Both the position numbers and the translations under genes were made by a program. Source: JAURVT01 sp049059935 (GTDB taxonomy: Bacteria > Actinomycetota > Actinomycetes > Propionibacteriales > Nocardioidaceae). Taken from it: a stretch of DNA of 8,520 nt. Below are positions 1 through 6,576 of the stretch, piece after piece (within the stretch, counting starts at the first letter, position 1; each line of letters opens with the position of its first letter). Where the stretch lies: assembly GCF_049059935.1 (NCBI RefSeq), contig NZ_JBMGQR010000115.1, positions 1 through 8,520 of the forward strand. The letters are read 5' to 3'. The notes below the pieces were generated by a model, which saw only the letters and a program-made list of their open reading frames with translations, did no database searches and had not been told where the DNA came from.

Positions 1-1
1 C

Positions 2-637
2 CCGCGCCTGACGCTCGTGAGCCGCGCGCACCAGCGTCACCCGGGCGTGCGGGTGATGCGGACGGGGCGGGTGATGGAGTCGTTGATCCCCGCGGTGCTG
101 GAGCAGAAGGTCGTGGGGTCCGACGCGTTCGCGTCCTGGCGGCGGCTGCTGCGCCGGTACGGCGACGACGCACCGGGGCCCACGCCCGTCCCGATGAAGG
201 TGCCGCCCACGGGCGAGACGTGGCGGCTCGTGCCGTCGTGGGAGTGGCACCGCGCCGGCGTCGACCCCGCCCGTGCGCGGACGGCCGTCACCTGCGCGAG
301 CCTGGAGCGCCAGCTGCAGGGGGCCGTCGACCTCCCGCCGGTCGAGGCGGAGGCCCGCCTGCGGGCGGTGCCCGGCGTGGGCGTGTGGACGGCCGCCGAG
401 GTGCGTCAGCGCGCGCTCGGCGATGCCGACGCCATCTCGATCGGTGACTACCACCTGGCCGCGGCCATCGGCTGGACGCTGCTCGGCCGCAAGATCGACG
501 ACGCCGAGATGGTCGAGGTGATGGAGCCCTGGCGCCCCCACCGCGGACGGGTGGTGCTGCTGCTGTCCGCCGACGGTGTCCTGTCCAAGCCGCGCCGTGG
601 GCCACGCATGGCCCGCGACAACCACTCCTGGCACTAG
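2..637 (+). CDS. DNA-3-methyladenine glycosylase 2 family protein (AlkA-like, HhH-GPD), 5'-truncated by window edge
   Basis: Base-excision repair enzyme predicted to remove alkylated purines such as 3-methyladenine from DNA in the cytoplasm. The frame is open to the left edge, so the N-terminus lies outside; the 211 visible codons are about the last two-thirds of a family member of roughly 300 residues. A GTG at 17 is possible in frame but would give a protein lacking the N-terminal domain, so I read it as internal. Numbering from that GTG, the helix-hairpin-helix segment is LRAVPGVGVWTAAEVRQRAL (115-134). It is followed by the loop SIGDYHL, where Asp144 (codon 446-448) occupies the catalytic aspartate position of HhH-GPD glycosylases. 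VLEQKV (27-32) and PSWEWHRAGV (73-82) are typical of actinobacterial homologues, as is the C-terminal GPRMARDN. The stop is 17 bp before the aldo/keto reductase start. Substrate range cannot be read from sequence. Confidence 0.88.
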   Translation, partial: PRLTLVSRAHQRHPGVRVMRTGRVMESLIPAVLEQKVVGSDAFASWRRLLRRYGDDAPGPTPVPMKVPPTGETWRLVPSWEWHRAGVDPARARTAVTCASLERQLQGAVDLPPVEAEARLRAVPGVGVWTAAEVRQRALGDADAISIGDYHLAAAIGWTLLGRKIDDAEMVEVMEPWRPHRGRVVLLLSADGVLSKPRRGPRMARDNHSWH

Positions 638-642
638 AAGCG

Positions 643-648
643 CAGTAT
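643..648 (+). promoter_or_regulatory. Possible -10 element (CAGTAT) for leaderless transcription of the aldo/keto reductase
   Basis: CAGTAT lies exactly 6 nt before the ATG at 655, so a start at the usual distance would fall on the A of the start codon. No Shine-Dalgarno sequence occurs at a useful distance; the nearest purine run, GAAG at 637-640, is 14 nt away. The hexamer matches TANNNT only at A2 and T6, and I see no clear -35. Read-through from the glycosylase gene is an equal alternative. Confidence 0.3.
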
Positions 649-654
649 GGACGT

Positions 655-1503
655 ATGACTTCTGCAACCGTCCAGCTCGCCGGCCGTCCCGTCCACCGGG
701 TCGGGTTCGGCGCCATGCAGCTCCCCGGACCGGGCGTGTTCGGCCCGCCGCGCGACCGCGAGGCCGCGCTCGCCGTCCTGCGACGCGCGGTCGAGCTCGG
801 GGTGAACCACATCGACACCGCTCAGTACTACGGGCCCGACGTCAGCAACGAGCTCATCCACACCGCGTTGCACCCCTACCCCGACGACCTCGTGCTGGTG
901 AGCAAGGTCGGCGGCGCCCGCGACGCCGAGGGCGCGTGGATCGAGTACGCGCGTCCCGAGGAGCTGCGCGCCGGCGTCGAGGACAACCTGCGCTCGCTCG
1001 AGGTGGAGCGGGTCGACGTCGTCAACCTGCGACTGATGGACGGCAGCGACGTGCCGTTCGCCGACCAGCTCGGCGAGATGGTGGCGCTGCGCGACGAGGG
1101 CAAGATCGGCGGCATCGGGCTGTCGAACGTCGAGGCGTCGCACCTCGCCGAGGCGCTCGAGACCACCGAGATCGCCTGCGTCCAGAACCCGTACAACCTG
1201 CGCCAGCGCGAGGGCCAGCCGGTGCTCGACCTGTGCATCGAGCACGGGGTCGCCTACGTCCCGTTCTTCCCGCTCGGGTCGGCGTTCCCCGGTGCCGCCA
1301 AGATCCCCGAGGACCCCGCGGTCGTGTCGGTCGCCGAGCGCATCGGCGCCACGCCGTCGCAGGTGGGCCTGGCGTGGGTGCTCGCGCAGTCCGACCTGGT
1401 GCTGCTCATCCCCGGCACCTCGAGCATCGCCCACCTCGAGGAGAACGTCGGCGCGGGCGACGTCGTCCTCGACGCCGAGGCCCTGGCCGAGCTGGAGGGC
1501 TGA
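655..1503 (+). CDS. pdxI: Aldo/keto reductase, PdxI/YdbC-type (pyridoxal reductase family)
   Basis: NADPH-dependent cytosolic oxidoreductase with a TIM-barrel fold, 282 residues. It resembles E. coli YdbC/PdxI (286 aa), which reduces pyridoxal to pyridoxine in vitamin B6 salvage. Shared segments I recognise include GYGAMQL/GFGAMQL, GPGVFGPPRDR (25-35), LGVNHIDT (48-55), DVVNLR (121-126), IGLSNV (154-159), YVPFFPLG (201-208) and LIPGTSS (241-247). Of the usual AKR tetrad, Asp54, Tyr59 and Lys84 are present. The fourth residue, His in classical AKRs, aligns with Arg126, as it does in the PdxI group. GLSN and IPGTSS are the expected cofactor-phosphate regions. ATG 655 is chosen because the frame then begins directly before the first barrel strand; the nearby ATG at 647 hits a stop at once. 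It may be co-transcribed with the upstream glycosylase (17-bp gap), although their functions are unrelated. Family assignment is firm, the B6 substrate is inferred. Confidence 0.85.
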   Translation: MTSATVQLAGRPVHRVGFGAMQLPGPGVFGPPRDREAALAVLRRAVELGVNHIDTAQYYGPDVSNELIHTALHPYPDDLVLVSKVGGARDAEGAWIEYARPEELRAGVEDNLRSLEVERVDVVNLRLMDGSDVPFADQLGEMVALRDEGKIGGIGLSNVEASHLAEALETTEIACVQNPYNLRQREGQPVLDLCIEHGVAYVPFFPLGSAFPGAAKIPEDPAVVSVAERIGATPSQVGLAWVLAQSDLVLLIPGTSSIAHLEENVGAGDVVLDAEALAELEG

Positions 1504-1506
1504 GGC

Positions 1507-2367
1507 TCAGCGGGCGGTGACCTCGTCGCCGACGCGCACCACGGGCCACGTGGACGGGTCGGAACCCGGGGCGATGACGGGGACGAGGTTGATGCCGAAC
1601 CAGGTGCTGCCGTCCCAGCTGCGGTGACGCGCGAGGGTGCGGATGGGCTCGCGTCCGCGCTCGAGGGTGTCGGGATCGCGCAGCGTCATCACGCAGCGCG
1701 GGCACGGGCCGGTGCCGGCGAAGGTCGCCCCGCCCACCTGGACGCGTCGCCAGGTGTCCTCGGCGAATGGCTCGTCGCCGTCCACCACGAGGTTGGGGCG
1801 GAACCGGCGCATGGGCACGGGGTCCTCGGCGCGGTCGGGGTCCTCGCGTCCGCGCTCGGCGATCCACTCCCCCAGCCGCGCGAGCGACGCCTCGGTGGTG
1901 AGCAGCAGCGGGCTCCCGTCGGCCAGGCTGACGTGGCTGTCGGCCGGCACGAAGTCGCCCTCGCCGACCGGACGCAGGCGGGGGTCGTCCTGGAACACCA
2001 GGCGCACCGACAGCCCGAGCAGCGAGGAGAACCAGCGGGCGGCGGCGTCGCCGACGTCGGCGGCCCGCAGCCGGGTGCGCCACACGCTGACCCAGGTGTC
2101 GGCCGGGCCGGCCGGGGGTGCGACGAGCAGCGGCCCGGCGCCCTCGACGGTGAGCACGAACGGGTCGAGCGGGCCGGTGTCGGGCTCGCCCACGGCGTGC
2201 ACGGTCAACAGGGCCGGGTGCTCGCGCGCGGTGACCTGGGTGCCGTCGGCGGTGACGAGCATGTAGCGACGGTCGCCGGCCAGGCCCCAGGGCTGGACGA
2301 TCGACTCGTCGAGGTCGACCGGTGCCACCGACTTCACGGGGTACCGGTGCAGGCTGACGACACGCAT
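1507..2367 (-). CDS. MOSC-domain protein with MOSC N-terminal beta-barrel (YcbX/mARC-like)
   Basis: Predicted molybdenum-cofactor-binding protein of 286 residues. The N-terminal MOSC_N beta barrel begins RYPVKSV (8-14) with GLAGDRRYML (28-37). The MOSC domain starts near residue 140 and contains MRRFRPNLVVDG (186-197) and the hallmark PCPRCVMTLRDPDT (221-234). Cys225, in the RC pair, corresponds to the Mo-coordinating cysteine of human mARC and E. coli YcbX; Cys222 is a second cysteine nearby. These relatives reduce N-hydroxylated compounds and base analogues. E. coli YcbX carries a C-terminal 2Fe-2S ferredoxin domain; here the protein ends at VGDEVTAR, so an external electron donor would be needed. 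The gene converges on the aldo/keto reductase with three bases between stop codons and is divergent from the MarR gene, which may control it. ATG 2367 has no Shine-Dalgarno but sits exactly downstream of a -10 motif. The true substrate is unknown. Confidence 0.87.
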   Translation of the reverse strand: MRVVSLHRYPVKSVAPVDLDESIVQPWGLAGDRRYMLVTADGTQVTAREHPALLTVHAVGEPDTGPLDPFVLTVEGAGPLLVAPPAGPADTWVSVWRTRLRAADVGDAAARWFSSLLGLSVRLVFQDDPRLRPVGEGDFVPADSHVSLADGSPLLLTTEASLARLGEWIAERGREDPDRAEDPVPMRRFRPNLVVDGDEPFAEDTWRRVQVGGATFAGTGPCPRCVMTLRDPDTLERGREPIRTLARHRSWDGSTWFGINLVPVIAPGSDPSTWPVVRVGDEVTAR

Positions 2368-2373
2368 GGGCGA

Positions 2374-2379
2374 AGCCTA
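2374..2379 (-). promoter_or_regulatory. Putative -10 box (TAGGCT) for leaderless MOSC-protein mRNA
   Basis: Read on the minus strand, TAGGCT matches the TANNNT actinobacterial -10 pattern and is followed by 6 nt and then the ATG at 2367-2365. This places the predicted first transcribed base on the start codon. No Shine-Dalgarno is present. The -35 region is weak. Confidence 0.45.
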
Positions 2380-2414
2380 CGAACCCGGTCGCGCGGGCGT
2401 CGGCGCCGAGGGTG

Positions 2415-2435
2415 GTGCTTCGACCCCGGAAGTAC
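2415..2435. promoter_or_regulatory. Imperfect inverted repeat, candidate MarR-family operator
   Basis: GTGCTTC and GAAGTAC form 7-nt arms (6 of 7 complementary) around a 7-nt spacer. The right arm overlaps the putative -10 box of the marR-like gene, and the whole element fills the -35 to -10 interval, where a repressor dimer would block transcription. MarR proteins usually repress themselves and a divergent neighbour, which fits the layout. The assignment rests on position and symmetry only. Confidence 0.35.
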
Positions 2436-2438
2436 ACT
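2433..2438 (+). promoter_or_regulatory. Putative -10 box (TACACT) for leaderless marR-like mRNA
   Basis: TACACT is a TANNNT match followed by 6 nt and then GTG at 2445, so the transcript would begin at the start codon. This geometry decides the start choice for the MarR-like gene. No convincing -35 hexamer is visible. Confidence 0.5.
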
Positions 2439-2444
2439 GCACGG

Positions 2445-2897
2445 GTGGAACCCGACCCCCGGTACGCCGTGATGATCCTGCTGCGCGAGGTGACGACGTC
2501 GACCGACCGCTTCGTCGAGCGGCGCGGCACCGCACGCGGCCTGCACCGCACCCACCTGCACGCGCTGGCGCACGTCATCGACGCCTCGCGGGCCGGCACC
2601 ACGATGACGCCCGGACGGCTCGCGTCCGCGCTCAACCTCAGCGCGCCGGCCACCACGGCCCTCGTCGACCGCCTCGAGGCCGCGGGCCACGTCACGCGGG
2701 CGCCGAGCGCCGACGACCGCCGCCGCGTCCACGTCGCCGCCACCCCCACCGCCCTCGCCATGGGCCAGGAGCTCTTCGCCCCCCTGGGCCAGACGATGAT
2801 GCAGGTCGTCGAGCAGTTCTCCGACGACGAGATCGACGTCGTCGCCCGCTTCCTCCGCGCCTCCGTCGAGGCCATCGACGCCGCCACCGAGGCCTGA
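2445..2897 (+). CDS. MarR-family winged-helix transcriptional regulator
   Basis: Dimeric DNA-binding regulator of 150 residues, the usual MarR length. An N-terminal helix (about 5-25) leads into the DNA-binding domain. It has MTPGRLASALNLSAPATTAL (54-73), with the recognition helix around 66-80, then the wing with the SADDRRR signature (88-94). C-terminal helices (about 105-148) form the dimer interface. I chose GTG 2445, giving MEPDPRYAVM, because it follows a -10 box by exactly 6 nt. The in-frame GTG at 2412 would add 11 residues and lie upstream of that promoter. The gene is divergent from the MOSC gene (77-bp gap), and a 21-bp inverted repeat in the gap is a candidate operator. The ligand is unknown. 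Some actinobacteria control protocatechuate genes through a MarR protein (PcaV in Streptomyces), but this gene lies at the 3' side of the pca operon and a separate IclR regulator sits at the pca promoter, so a pca role is not favoured. Confidence 0.85.
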   Translation: MEPDPRYAVMILLREVTTSTDRFVERRGTARGLHRTHLHALAHVIDASRAGTTMTPGRLASALNLSAPATTALVDRLEAAGHVTRAPSADDRRRVHVAATPTALAMGQELFAPLGQTMMQVVEQFSDDEIDVVARFLRASVEAIDAATEA

Positions 2898-2900
2898 CGT

Positions 2901-2988
2901 CGTTTACCAGGAGACCATGGTGAACGGTGACGAACCACGGCGAACTTGCCGTGGTTCGCGACCGTCTACCAGGAGATCCTGGTAAACG
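2901..2988. repeat. 88-bp nested inverted repeat (cruciform-capable), possible bidirectional terminator or REP-like palindrome cluster
   Basis: Arms 2901-2941 and 2948-2988 are complementary at 33 of 41 positions around the 6-nt spacer GAACTT. The inner 11 bp (CGAACCACGGC / GCCGTGGTTCG, 2931-2941 and 2948-2958) and the outer 12 bp match perfectly. Each arm is also palindromic: 2901-2926 folds through TTTACCA/TGGTGAA, and 2963-2988 through TACCAGGA/TCCTGGTA. The unit CGTYYACCAKGR therefore occurs four times in alternating orientation. It fills the space between two convergent genes (marR-like stop at 2897, pcaC stop at 2999), suiting a two-way transcription stop. No T-tract follows on either strand, so it is not a canonical intrinsic terminator. 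Confidence 0.85.
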
Positions 2989-2998
2989 ACCGACCGCC

Positions 2999-3373
2999 TC
3001 AGCCCTCGCCGAGCACCCGGCGGGCGACGGCGAAGGCGCTGTTGGCGCGGGGGACGCCGCAGTAGACGGCGCTCTGGAGGAGGACCTCGGTGATCTCGTC
3101 GCGGGTGAGGCCGTTGCGCAGGGCTGCGGGGAGGTGGAGCTCGAGCTCCTCGAGGTTGCCGTTCGCCACCAGCGCGGTGATCACCGCGACGCTGCGCTCG
3201 CGACGGCCGAGGCCGGGACGGGTCCAGACGTCGCCCCAGGCGTAGCGGGTGATGAAGTCCTGGAAGTCGCGGGTGGTGTCGTCGATCCTCGACGCGGCGC
3301 GGTCGACGTGCTCGTCGCCGAGCACCTCCCGGCGCACGCCCATGCCGGCCTCGCGGCGCTCGTCGTCGTTCAT
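2999..3373 (-). CDS. pcaC: 4-carboxymuconolactone decarboxylase (PcaC)
   Basis: Cytosolic enzyme that decarboxylates 4-carboxymuconolactone to beta-ketoadipate enol-lactone, the substrate of PcaD encoded just upstream. It has 124 residues, typical for stand-alone PcaC. The family core is visible as FQDFITRYAWGDVWTRPGL (37-55), RRERSVAVITALVANGN (57-73), LEELELHLPAALRNGLTRDE (74-93) and EVLLQSAVYCGVPRANSAF (96-114). The ATG at 3373 overlaps the pcaD stop by 4 bp (ATGA) and is preceded by GGAGG (3381-3385, minus strand) with a 7-nt spacer. It is the last gene of the pca operon and abuts the nested inverted repeat. In many actinobacteria PcaD and PcaC are fused as PcaL; here they are separate. 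Confidence 0.93.
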   Translation of the reverse strand: MNDDERREAGMGVRREVLGDEHVDRAASRIDDTTRDFQDFITRYAWGDVWTRPGLGRRERSVAVITALVANGNLEELELHLPAALRNGLTRDEITEVLLQSAVYCGVPRANSAFAVARRVLGEG

Positions 3374-4134
3374 GCGTGGGCCTCCAGGTGGGTGCGGAGC
3401 AGGTCGGTGACGGCTCGCGGCTGCTCGACGTTGGCCAGGTGCGAGGCGTGCTCGACGACGTGGAACGTCGCGCCGTCGATGCCCGCGGCCAGCACCTCGC
3501 CGGCGGACGGCGGGGTGGCGGGATCGTCCGAGCCCGACACCACCATGGTCGGCGTCGTGACCTGCTCGAGCCAGCCGCGGGTGTCGAAGCGGGCGAGCGC
3601 GTCGCAGCTGGCGGCGTAGCCCTCGGGCGACGTCGCGGCGAACGCGGCCATCACGTCGTCGGCGTGCGCGGCCTGGTCGCCGGAGATCTCGGGGGTGAAC
3701 CAGCGGCCGCGGGTGGTCTCGACCAGCCAGCCCATGCCCTCGGCGCGCACACGCGCGGCGCGCTCGGCGAACGCCGACCCGAACGTCGCCGCGGTGCACA
3801 CCAGCGAGAGCGACCGCAGACGGTCGGGCGCCTGCAGCGCGAGCTCCTGGCCGACGGCGCCGCCGAGCGACAGACCGACGTAGTGGAACCGGTCGAGGCC
3901 GAGACGGTCGGCGAGCGCGAGGACGTCGCGCGCCATCTCGTCGACACCGTACGGCCCGGGCGGGACGGGCGATCCGCCGTGGCCGCGGTGGTCGAACGCG
4001 ACGAGCTGGTACTCGCCGGCGAGGTCGCGCAGCTGGGGCCGCCACATGTCGGCGGTGGCGCCGACGGACGACCCGAGCAGGACGGCGGGCCGGTCGGGCT
4101 CGCCGGTCGACAGGTGGTGCAGGGCGACGGTCAT
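3370..4134 (-). CDS. pcaD: 3-oxoadipate enol-lactonase (PcaD)
   Basis: Alpha/beta-hydrolase of 254 residues that hydrolyses beta-ketoadipate enol-lactone to beta-ketoadipate. The oxyanion region is LLGSSVGA (19-26), followed by FDHRGHGGSP (47-56). The nucleophile elbow is GLSLGG with Ser89, the acid is Asp204 in GSDDPATPP (201-209), and the base is His232 in HASHLANVEQP (229-239). The cap domain spans about 115-185, with the family segment RGRWFTPE (142-149). ATG 4134 overlaps the pcaB stop by 4 bp and has GGAGG at 4140-4144 (minus strand), 5 nt away. The frame stays open far upstream through pcaB only because of high GC; this start gives the normal family length and N-terminus. Translation is probably coupled to pcaB and pcaC on either side. 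Confidence 0.93.
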   Translation of the reverse strand: MTVALHHLSTGEPDRPAVLLGSSVGATADMWRPQLRDLAGEYQLVAFDHRGHGGSPVPPGPYGVDEMARDVLALADRLGLDRFHYVGLSLGGAVGQELALQAPDRLRSLSLVCTAATFGSAFAERAARVRAEGMGWLVETTRGRWFTPEISGDQAAHADDVMAAFAATSPEGYAASCDALARFDTRGWLEQVTTPTMVVSGSDDPATPPSAGEVLAAGIDGATFHVVEHASHLANVEQPRAVTDLLRTHLEAHA

Positions 4135-5275
4135 GCGTCCCTCCGGTTCCTGGGGGCGGCGCGCCAGGCGGCAAGCGTCCGGTCGATCCACGGGTCGGTG
4201 GACGGTGACACGTCCGGGTCGGTCTCGATCAGCATCGACAGCGTGCGGACGTGCTGCGCCATCGCCGCCTGGTCGACCTGCAGACCGTCGACGAGGTGGG
4301 CGGTGCGGTCGGCGGCGTCGCGCACGACGTCGAGGGCGGTGCGCAGCGGCTGCCACTCGGCGGTCCACGCGCCGGCCGGGCGCTCGTTCTCGGCGACGGC
4401 CGAGACCCCGAGGATCGAGACGAGCGCAGGCACCTGACGTGCGGCGGCCACCACCAGCACGGACGCGGCGGGGTTGCGCTTGTGTGGCATGGACGACGAC
4501 GGACCGCCGACGCCCTCCTGCAGCTCGCCGATCTCGGTCTGGGCCATCACCAGGACGTCGGCGGCGATGGTGCCCACGGCGCCGGCGGTGACGACGAGCG
4601 CGTGCCCGACGTCGAGCACCGGCGTGCGTCGGGTGTGCCAGGCCAGGGTGGGCTCGGCGAGACCGAGCTGCTCGGCCAGCGCCGCGACGACCTCGGGACC
4701 TCGGACGCCGAACGCGGCCGTGGTGCCCACCGGACCGCCGAGCGACACCGGCAGCGACGTCCGCACCTGCTGGACGCGGACCAGCGCGTCGGTGACGCCG
4801 GCGAGCCAACCGGCGGCCTTGAACCCGAACGTCGTGGGCTGGGCCTGCTGGGTGAGCGTGCGCGCCACCATCGGGGTGCGGCGGTGCTCGTCGGCGAGGC
4901 GCGCGAGGCTGCGTCCGAGGTCGGTCAGCGAGCCGGCGACGTCGGCGAGCACGTCGCGGGCGAGCAGGACGAGCGCGGTGTCGAGGACGTCCTGGCTGGT
5001 GGCCCCGTGGTGGAACCACGCCGCGACGTCGCCGGTGGCCTCGGCGCGCACGCGACGGACCATCGGGATGACGAGGTTGCCGTCGACGGCCGCCTCGGCG
5101 GTGAGCTCGCCGGGGTCGTACCCGGCGGTGCCGACCTGGCCGCGCAGGGCGGCGTCGACCCAGGGGACGGCCGCGAGGCCGTCGGCGACGCCCGCGGGGG
5201 CGTCGAGCGTCCTCTCCAGCGCGCGCAGCAGCGCCACCTCGACGCCGAGCATCCGCGCGACGAGGTCGGCGTCGG

Positions 5276-5279
<4 letters not shown>
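4131..5279 (-). CDS. pcaB: 3-carboxy-cis,cis-muconate cycloisomerase (PcaB), short form
   Basis: Member of the fumarase/aspartase/adenylosuccinate lyase superfamily that cyclises 3-carboxy-cis,cis-muconate to 4-carboxymuconolactone. Conserved regions, in order: HHGATSQDVLDTAL (90-103), ARTLTQQAQPTTFGFKAAGW (139-158), SLGGPVGTTAAFG (179-191) and the superfamily signature PSSSMPHKRNP (260-270) with its serine loop. ENERPAGAWTAEWQPL (298-312) is the typical PcaB segment that follows. GTG 5279 overlaps the pcaF stop (GTGA), with GGAGG at 5284-5288 (minus strand) 4 nt upstream. At 382 residues it is shorter than the Pseudomonas enzyme (about 450). The usual 15-20 residues before the first helix are missing. 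After residue about 345 only a brief tail follows, ending DRTLAAWRAAPRNRRDA, in place of most of the C-terminal helical domain. Shorter PcaB forms exist in other bacteria, and the pca context makes the assignment secure over adenylosuccinate lyase. Confidence 0.9.
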
Positions 5280-6472
<1,193 letters not shown>

Positions 6473-6479
6473 TGGGGCA

Positions 6480-6484
6480 CCTCC
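6480..6484 (-). promoter_or_regulatory. Shine-Dalgarno (GGAGG) that fixes the pcaF GTG start
   Basis: On the minus strand GGAGG stands 7 nt before GTG 6472. It is the only strong ribosome site near the 5' end of the thiolase frame, and it excludes the longer ATG starts. Confidence 0.75.
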
Positions 6485-6505
6485 AGGGTCTCTGCGCGTC
6501 ACCAA

Positions 6506-6522
6506 TGTTCGCATCGCGCACA
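6506..6522. promoter_or_regulatory. Candidate PcaR operator, site 1
   Basis: TGTTCGCATCGCGCACA is an imperfect palindrome, with arms TGTTCGC/GCGCACA (6 of 7 complementary) around ATC. Its central 15 bp begin GTTCG and end CGCAC, the same outer pentamers as the Pseudomonas putida PcaR site GTTCGATAATCGCAC as I remember it. It lies 33 bp upstream of the pcaF start codon. A near copy occurs as site 2. Confidence 0.6.
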
Positions 6523-6524
6523 AG

Positions 6525-6541
6525 TGTTACCATCGCGAACA
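6525..6541. promoter_or_regulatory. Candidate PcaR operator, site 2
   Basis: TGTTACCATCGCGAACA matches site 1 at 14 of 17 positions in the same orientation, offset by 19 bp. It ends 35 bp before the TTG start of the regulator gene, mirroring the distance of site 1 from pcaF. It also contains TACCAT (6528-6533), a TANNNT -10 candidate for the regulator gene, so binding here could give autoregulation. Confidence 0.58.
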
Positions 6542-6565
6542 CCGTAGCACCGACGCGAGAGATCC

Positions 6566-6571
6566 GGGAGG
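6566..6571 (+). promoter_or_regulatory. Shine-Dalgarno (GGGAGG) that fixes the pcaR TTG start
   Basis: GGGAGG lies 5 nt before TTG 6577. The in-frame ATG at 6505 has no comparable site and would put the operators inside the coding sequence, so the TTG is preferred. Confidence 0.7.
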
Positions 6572-6576
6572 ACCCG

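Noticed and set aside
1406..2938. 510-residue minus-strand open frame spanning the MOSC and marR-like genes
   Set aside because: Very rich in Arg, Pro and Ala with no domain character; it is the stop-poor alternative frame of GC-rich DNA. The MOSC and MarR frames have clear family motifs.
3366..3380. Programmed frameshift producing a PcaD-PcaC fusion
   Set aside because: No slippery heptamer is visible at the overlap and pcaC has its own GGAGG and ATG, so ordinary coupled reinitiation explains it.
6473..6523. Longer pcaF start at ATG 6523 or 6514
   Set aside because: No ribosome site, the extra 14-17 residues do not resemble thiolases, and the extension would run through the regulatory region and overlap the possible longer pcaR start.
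6505..6576. Longer pcaR start at ATG 6505
   Set aside because: It would place the operator pair inside the coding sequence and lacks a Shine-Dalgarno; TTG 6577 has GGGAGG at ideal spacing.
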